NCBI RefSeq assembly: GCF_017813395.1 | Contig: NZ_JAGIZB010000013.1 | Location: 1-64,000 of the forward strand | Reading direction: 5' to 3' | DNA: 64,000 nucleotides | Source of the DNA: Pararoseomonas baculiformis | Lineage (GTDB): Bacteria; Pseudomonadota; Alphaproteobacteria; Acetobacterales; Acetobacteraceae | Shown here: positions 60,181 to 64,000 of the stretch, one piece after another | How positions within the stretch are numbered: the stretch's first letter is position 1 | How the letters are laid out: every line of letters starts with the position of its first letter | The notes under the pieces: generated by a model | Seen by the model: the letters and a program-made list of their open reading frames with translations, nothing else | Database searches by the model: none | What the model was told of the DNA's origin: nothing | Position numbers and translations under genes: made by a program

Positions 60181-61317
60181 TCAGCCGCGCTCCGCCATGG
60201 GCGGCACGCTGCGCTGCGTCGCGCCGGTGTAGTGCGATAGCGGGCGGATCAGCCGGTTGTCCGCCGCCTGCTCGATCACATGGGCCGACCAGCCGGTGAT
60301 GCGGGAAGCAACGAAGATCGGCGTGAAGAGCGGGATGTCGAAGCCCATGAGGTGGTAGGCGGGCCCCGCGGGGAAATCGAGGTTCGGGTGGATGTTCTTC
60401 TTGGCCAGCATCTCGCCGGCCAGCAGGCGTGACATCTCCATCCAGCGGCGGTCGCCCACCACCTCGGCCATCTTCTCGGCGTAGCGGGTCATGGTGGGAA
60501 CGCGGCTGTCGCCGTTCTTGTACACGCGATGGCCGAAGCCCATCACCAGGGCACGATGGTCGAAGCGGGACTGGAGCCACTCCACCGCGCGGGCCGGCTC
60601 CCCGATCTCAGCCAGCATGTGCATCACCGCCTCATTGGCGCCGCCATGCAGCGGCCCCTTCAGCGCGGCGATGCCGCCTACCACCGCCCCATGCAGGTCC
60701 GCGCCCGTGGAGGTGATGGTGCGGGCGGTGAAGGTGGAGGCGTTGAAGCCGTGCTCGGCGTAAAGGGTCAGAGAGACGTCGAAGGCCTTCACCACCTCCG
60801 GCTGCGGAACCTTGCCGAAGACGAGGTGGAAGAAGCTCTCCGCGAAGGTGAGGGACGGGTCCGGCGCGATGGCATCCAGCCCCTTGGATGCGCGGTGGGC
60901 GGCGGCGATGGCGGTGGGGATCTTCGCCAGCAGCCGCATCGCCTTCCGGCGCGTCGCCGGCTCGGAGGTGTCCGCCGCTTCCGGATCCTCCATGCCCATG
61001 AAGGAAACGGCGGTGCGGATGGCGTCCATCGGATGAGCGTCACGCGGGAAGGCGCGGATGACCTCCAGCAGCGCCGGCGTCAGGGCGCGCTGGCCGGCCT
61101 CCTCGCGCCGGAAATCGGCGAGCTGGCCGGCATTGGGCAGCTCCCCGTTCCAGAGGAGATAGGCCACCTCCTCGAAGCTGCAATTCTCGGCCAGGTCCTG
61201 CACGGGGTAGCCGCGATAGGTCAGGCTGTTCGTCTCCGGCATCACCTTGGAGACGGCGGAGACATCGGCGACGACGCCGACAAGGCCCTTGCGGATGTCG
61301 GGCTGGGTTTCGCTCAT
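60181..61317 (-). CDS. prpC: 2-methylcitrate synthase/citrate synthase family
   Basis: A 378-residue synthase joining propionyl-CoA or acetyl-CoA to oxaloacetate. It has a catalytic His in ALKGPLHGGANEAVM, the second in VMGFGHRVYKNGDSR, and the Asp in NIHPNLDFPAGPAYHLMGF. The length and the GLVGVVADVSAVSKV start match the short PrpC type, not the long citrate synthase GltA. Its neighbour PrpD supports the methylcitrate cycle for propionate. The ATG at 61317 has AGAGGA upstream. It lies 109 bp downstream of prpD, and no prpB is in the window. Confidence 0.92.
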   Translation of the reverse strand: MSETQPDIRKGLVGVVADVSAVSKVMPETNSLTYRGYPVQDLAENCSFEEVAYLLWNGELPNAGQLADFRREEAGQRALTPALLEVIRAFPRDAHPMDAIRTAVSFMGMEDPEAADTSEPATRRKAMRLLAKIPTAIAAAHRASKGLDAIAPDPSLTFAESFFHLVFGKVPQPEVVKAFDVSLTLYAEHGFNASTFTARTITSTGADLHGAVVGGIAALKGPLHGGANEAVMHMLAEIGEPARAVEWLQSRFDHRALVMGFGHRVYKNGDSRVPTMTRYAEKMAEVVGDRRWMEMSRLLAGEMLAKKNIHPNLDFPAGPAYHLMGFDIPLFTPIFVASRITGWSAHVIEQAADNRLIRPLSHYTGATQRSVPPMAERG

Positions 61318-61426
61318 GGGGTGTTCCTCTGTTGCATGTCGCAGGGCAGGCCGGCGGGCCACGCCCTTGGCGCGCCTGTGGGCGCGGGGCGCCGCCGGGC
61401 AGGAGCCGCGGCGGCGCGGGACGCGA

Positions 61427-62956
61427 TCAGAAGATGCCGGGCTTGCCCTGGGCCAGCTTCCCTTCGGGCAGGCGGACATTGAGCTGGTCGAGCTCCCCGG
61501 CCTTGAGCGAGGCGAGGTTCTCGGCCGCGGCGATGAAGCGATCGGCCTCGGCGCTGTCGATCAGCCCCTCGGTCAGGATGCAGAACTTGCGGATGTAGTC
61601 CGCCCGGCCGAAGGGCTTGGCGCCCAGCGGATGTGCATTGGCGACCGCCAGCTCATCCACCAGTACCGTGCCATCCTTCAGGGTGATCTCCACCCGCCCA
61701 CCGAAGGCCAGCTCGTTCGGGTCGCGGGAGTGGTAGCGGCGCGTCCACTCCGGATCCTCGCGGGTCTCCATCTTGTGCCAGAGGCGGACGGTATCCGGGC
61801 GCGCGGCGCGCTCGGGGGCGTAGCTGTCCACATGGTGCCAGCGCCCGTCCTGCAGGGCGACGGTGAAGATGTACATGATGGAGTGGTCCAGCGTCTCGCG
61901 GCTGGCCCTGGGGTCCATCTTCTGCGGATCGTTCGCACCGGTGCCGATCACGTAGTGGGTGTGGTGGGACGTATGAAGAAGGATTTTCTCGACCTGCTCG
62001 AGGTCCTTGATCTTCTCCCGCATCCGGAAGGCCAGGTCGATCAGCGCCTGGGACTGATACTCGGCAGAATGCTCCTTGGTGTAGCTGTCGAGGATGGCGC
62101 GCTTGCCCTCCCCCGCGCCGGGCAGCGGCACCTGGTAGTATACGGGCTCATAGACATCGCCCTGGTAGCGCTGGGTGCGGCCGGCCAGCACCCAGGCGAT
62201 GACGGAATCCTCGCCCTCGTAGATCGGGCTCGGCGCACCCTCGCCGCGCATGGCGCGGTCCGCGGCTTCGACAGCCAGCTTGCCCGCATGGGCCGGGGCG
62301 AAGGCCTTCCAGGAGGAGATCTCGCCCTTGCGGCTCTGGCGGAAGGTGATGCTCACATGCAGCGCCTGCTGCACGGCCTGGTAGATCGTCGCCTGGTCCA
62401 GCCCGAGCAGCGTGCCGATGCCCGCCGCGGCGGCGGGGCAGAGATGGGCGATATGGTCCACCTTGTGCTCATGCAGGCAGATGGCGCGCACCAGGTCGAT
62501 ATGGATCTCATAGCCGGTCGCCAGGCCGCGCAGGAGGTCCGCGCCGCTCTTTCCCATGGTCTGCGCCACGGCGAGGATGGGCGGGATGTTGTCGCCGGGG
62601 TGGGAATAGTCGGCCGCCAGGAAGGTGTCGTGCATGTCCAGTTCGCGCACCGCGGTGCCATTCGCCCATGCCGCCCATTCCGGCGAGAAGCGCTTCGCGG
62701 GATCAAGGCCGAACACCGTCGCGCCGCCCTGGCGCGCATGGCCCATGGCCATCTGCCGTGCGGAGGTCGGGGCGGAGCGGTTGATGGCCGCGATGGCCAC
62801 GGCAGCATTGTCGATGATCCGGTTGATGATCATCGCCTCGGTGTCCCCGGGCACCGCGACCGGATCGGCGGCGACGCCCGCGATCTTCCAGGCAAGCTGG
62901 TCCTCGCGCTTCAGCAGGGCCTTGGACGGATAGACCTTCACGTCGTGCAGCTGCAC
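61427..62956 (-). CDS. prpD: 2-methylcitrate dehydratase (MmgE/PrpD family)
   Basis: A 509-residue, iron-sulfur-independent dehydratase. The family body runs from [20 protein letters not shown] near the start. It includes [13 protein letters not shown], the [20 protein letters not shown] block (about 143-162) and the [19 protein letters not shown] block. It converts 2-methylcitrate to 2-methylaconitate. The start is GTG at 62956, seven bases after GGGGAG; the upstream ATG at 63160 would run through the LysR gene region. It diverges from a LysR regulator gene. Confidence 0.93.
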   Translation of the reverse strand: MQLHDVKVYPSKALLKREDQLAWKIAGVAADPVAVPGDTEAMIINRIIDNAAVAIAAINRSAPTSARQMAMGHARQGGATVFGLDPAKRFSPEWAAWANGTAVRELDMHDTFLAADYSHPGDNIPPILAVAQTMGKSGADLLRGLATGYEIHIDLVRAICLHEHKVDHIAHLCPAAAAGIGTLLGLDQATIYQAVQQALHVSITFRQSRKGEISSWKAFAPAHAGKLAVEAADRAMRGEGAPSPIYEGEDSVIAWVLAGRTQRYQGDVYEPVYYQVPLPGAGEGKRAILDSYTKEHSAEYQSQALIDLAFRMREKIKDLEQVEKILLHTSHHTHYVIGTGANDPQKMDPRASRETLDHSIMYIFTVALQDGRWHHVDSYAPERAARPDTVRLWHKMETREDPEWTRRYHSRDPNELAFGGRVEITLKDGTVLVDELAVANAHPLGAKPFGRADYIRKFCILTEGLIDSAEADRFIAAAENLASLKAGELDQLNVRLPEGKLAQGKPGIF

Positions 62957-63012
62957 CGGCGTACTCCCCTCTACTCTTTTGGGACCGCGGTTCTGCACCC
63001 GGAGAAGCTGAT

Positions 63013-63030
63013 CGTCCAATCCGATTGACG
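63013..63030. promoter_or_regulatory. Near-palindrome in the prpD/lysR intergenic region, candidate operator
   Basis: CGTCCAATC facing CGATTGACG (63013-63030) forms an imperfect inverted repeat in the 104 bp between the divergent genes. A second dyad, GATA-N9-TATC, lies at about 63041-63057 and has the T-N11-A form that LysR proteins favour. The assignment rests on position and symmetry. Confidence 0.4.
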
Positions 63031-63060
63031 GCGCCGCGTGATAGCGTTTCCGTATCGCGC

Positions 63061-64000
63061 ATGGATTTCCGCCTCGTGCGCCGGCTCGGCCATTTCCTCG
63101 CTGTCGCGGAGGAAGGGCATTTCGGGCGCGCCGCCGCCCGGCTCGGCCTCTCGCAGCCACCGCTCACGGCGCAGATCCAGGCGCTGGAGAAGGAGCTGGG
63201 CGTGCGGCTGCTGGAACGCGGCGGTCGTGGCACCCGCCCCACCCGCGCCGGGGAGGCGCTGCTGCCGCTGGCGCGCCGCCTGGCGGAGGACGCCGGCGCG
63301 CTGGAGGCACTGGCGCGCGAGCTGCGGGCCGGGCGGCATGCGCCGGTTGCCATCGCCTGCGTCACCTCGGCCCTGTTCGACGAGCTGCCGCCGCTGGTGC
63401 GGGCCATCTCCGCGGCCCGCCCGGAGGCCGCCGTCTCCGTGCGGGAGATGGACACGGCGGATGCGCTGGAGGCGCTCCGGCGCGGGGAGGTGGATATCGC
63501 CCTGCTGCGGGACGACCGGGCACGCCCGCCGATCCGCATCCGCCCGCTCGGGCAGGATCACCTTCTCGTCGCGCTGCCCGAGGGACATGCGCTGCTCGCC
63601 GCGCCGGATCCCCTGCCCCTCGCCCTCCTCGCCGATGAGCCGATGCTTCTGCTGCCGCGCGCCATCTCGCCCGCCTACGCCGATGCCATGGTGGCCGCAT
63701 GCCGCGATGCCGGATTCGCGCCGCGCGCGATGCGGGAGGTGGGCTCGGCCATGGCGCAGCTCGGCTTCGTCGCCGCCGGGCTGGGCGTCGCCCTCGTCTC
63801 CTCGGGCATGGCGCGGCTGCGCCCACCCGGAGTCGCCTTTCGTGCCCTCGCCGGCCCCATTCGCGCCGTCGGCGTCGCCCTTGCCTGGAATGCGGAGCGC
63901 GAGGGAGAGGCGGCGTCCCTCGCGCTCTCCCTGCTGGACGAACTCTTCCCGGCCTCCGCCGCGAGCCCGGGCGGGATACCCGCGCCGGGCGATCTGCCCT
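63061..64000 (+). CDS. LysR family transcriptional regulator, truncated by the window edge
   Basis: At least 313 residues with no stop before the right edge. The winged helix is seen in [20 protein letters not shown] (about 11-30) and [20 protein letters not shown], followed by the effector-binding domain ([43 protein letters not shown]). It faces away from prpD-prpC and is likely their activator, perhaps sensing 2-methylcitrate or propionyl-CoA products. The start is ATG at 63061. The Pro/Gly-rich last residues suggest the stop is close to the edge. Confidence 0.92.
   Translation, partial: MDFRLVRRLGHFLAVAEEGHFGRAAARLGLSQPPLTAQIQALEKELGVRLLERGGRGTRPTRAGEALLPLARRLAEDAGALEALARELRAGRHAPVAIACVTSALFDELPPLVRAISAARPEAAVSVREMDTADALEALRRGEVDIALLRDDRARPPIRIRPLGQDHLLVALPEGHALLAAPDPLPLALLADEPMLLLPRAISPAYADAMVAACRDAGFAPRAMREVGSAMAQLGFVAAGLGVALVSSGMARLRPPGVAFRALAGPIRAVGVALAWNAEREGEAASLALSLLDELFPASAASPGGIPAPGDLP

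Overview
The window is very GC-rich (about 70%) and almost fully coding. It looks like a chromosomal segment of an alphaproteobacterium, most likely an Acetobacteraceae/Roseomonas-type organism. Supporting signs are the alphaproteobacterial flagellar regulator FliX, a DksA with only one zinc-finger cysteine, the rpmH-rnpA-yidD-yidC-engB-argB order, a Bug-family tricarboxylate receptor, and tkt-gap-pgk. No tRNA, rRNA, insertion sequence, prophage or CRISPR array was found. Coding strands switch often, and short operons are joined by ATGA/GTGA/TGATG overlaps.

Region by region. 1-2.5 kb: a minus-strand operon tusA-like, histone-deacetylase-like amidohydrolase, xseB, ispA, dxs (isoprenoid precursors; dxs runs off the left edge). 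2.6-5.9 kb: ROK sugar kinase, DNA polymerase IV, LOG-family protein. 5.9-8.4 kb: dapD-dapE (lysine) plus a membrane protein. 8.6-14.1 kb: a DUF2336 protein and the rpmH operon with a clear promoter. 14.2-18.7 kb: a flavoprotein lacking the redox disulfide, then 3-hydroxybutyrate dehydrogenase, patatin and an orphan histidine kinase. 18.7-25.5 kb: RlmI-like methyltransferase, a palindrome-rich spacer, a permease, class II aldolase, M20 amidohydrolase, and a GGDEF/EAL protein. 25.6-31 kb: tkt-gap-pgk-EamA transporter. 31-36 kb: MBL hydrolase, an iron-type ABC receptor behind a Fur-like box, a D-2-hydroxyacid dehydrogenase, YetF and HD proteins. 36-40 kb: LysR diverging from a CitE-like lyase, Bug receptor and CoA-transferase operon. 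40-47.8 kb: a Tat-secreted protein coupled to an MsrQ-like haem membrane protein, an RraA/DHDPS-like aldolase pair, a GDSL esterase, small stress-type and membrane proteins, and MaoC. 47.8-50.9 kb: fusA and dksA.

51-53.4 kb is a small flagellar island: fliX diverges from flgI-flgJ(N)-flgN-like. flgI has a textbook sigma-54 promoter, and its position shows that translation starts at a TTG codon. 53.5-58.8 kb is the most intriguing unit: six genes, the first five links overlapping or nearly so, encoding a RibD-C reductase, a BchC-like medium-chain dehydrogenase without the usual zinc residues, a PTPS/QueD-like protein missing a zinc histidine and the catalytic cysteine, a GT4 glycosyltransferase, a SAM methyltransferase and a degenerate four-carbon-acid-sugar-kinase relative. 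Together these suggest biosynthesis of a modified, glycosylated pterin or pterin-like metabolite that I cannot match to a known pathway.

The window ends with a histone-H1-like Lys/Ala-rich protein, a long AT-enriched spacer, prpC and prpD of the methylcitrate cycle, and a divergent LysR gene truncated by the right edge. Positions and motifs were read directly from the sequence. Family names rest on recognised motifs, without database searches.
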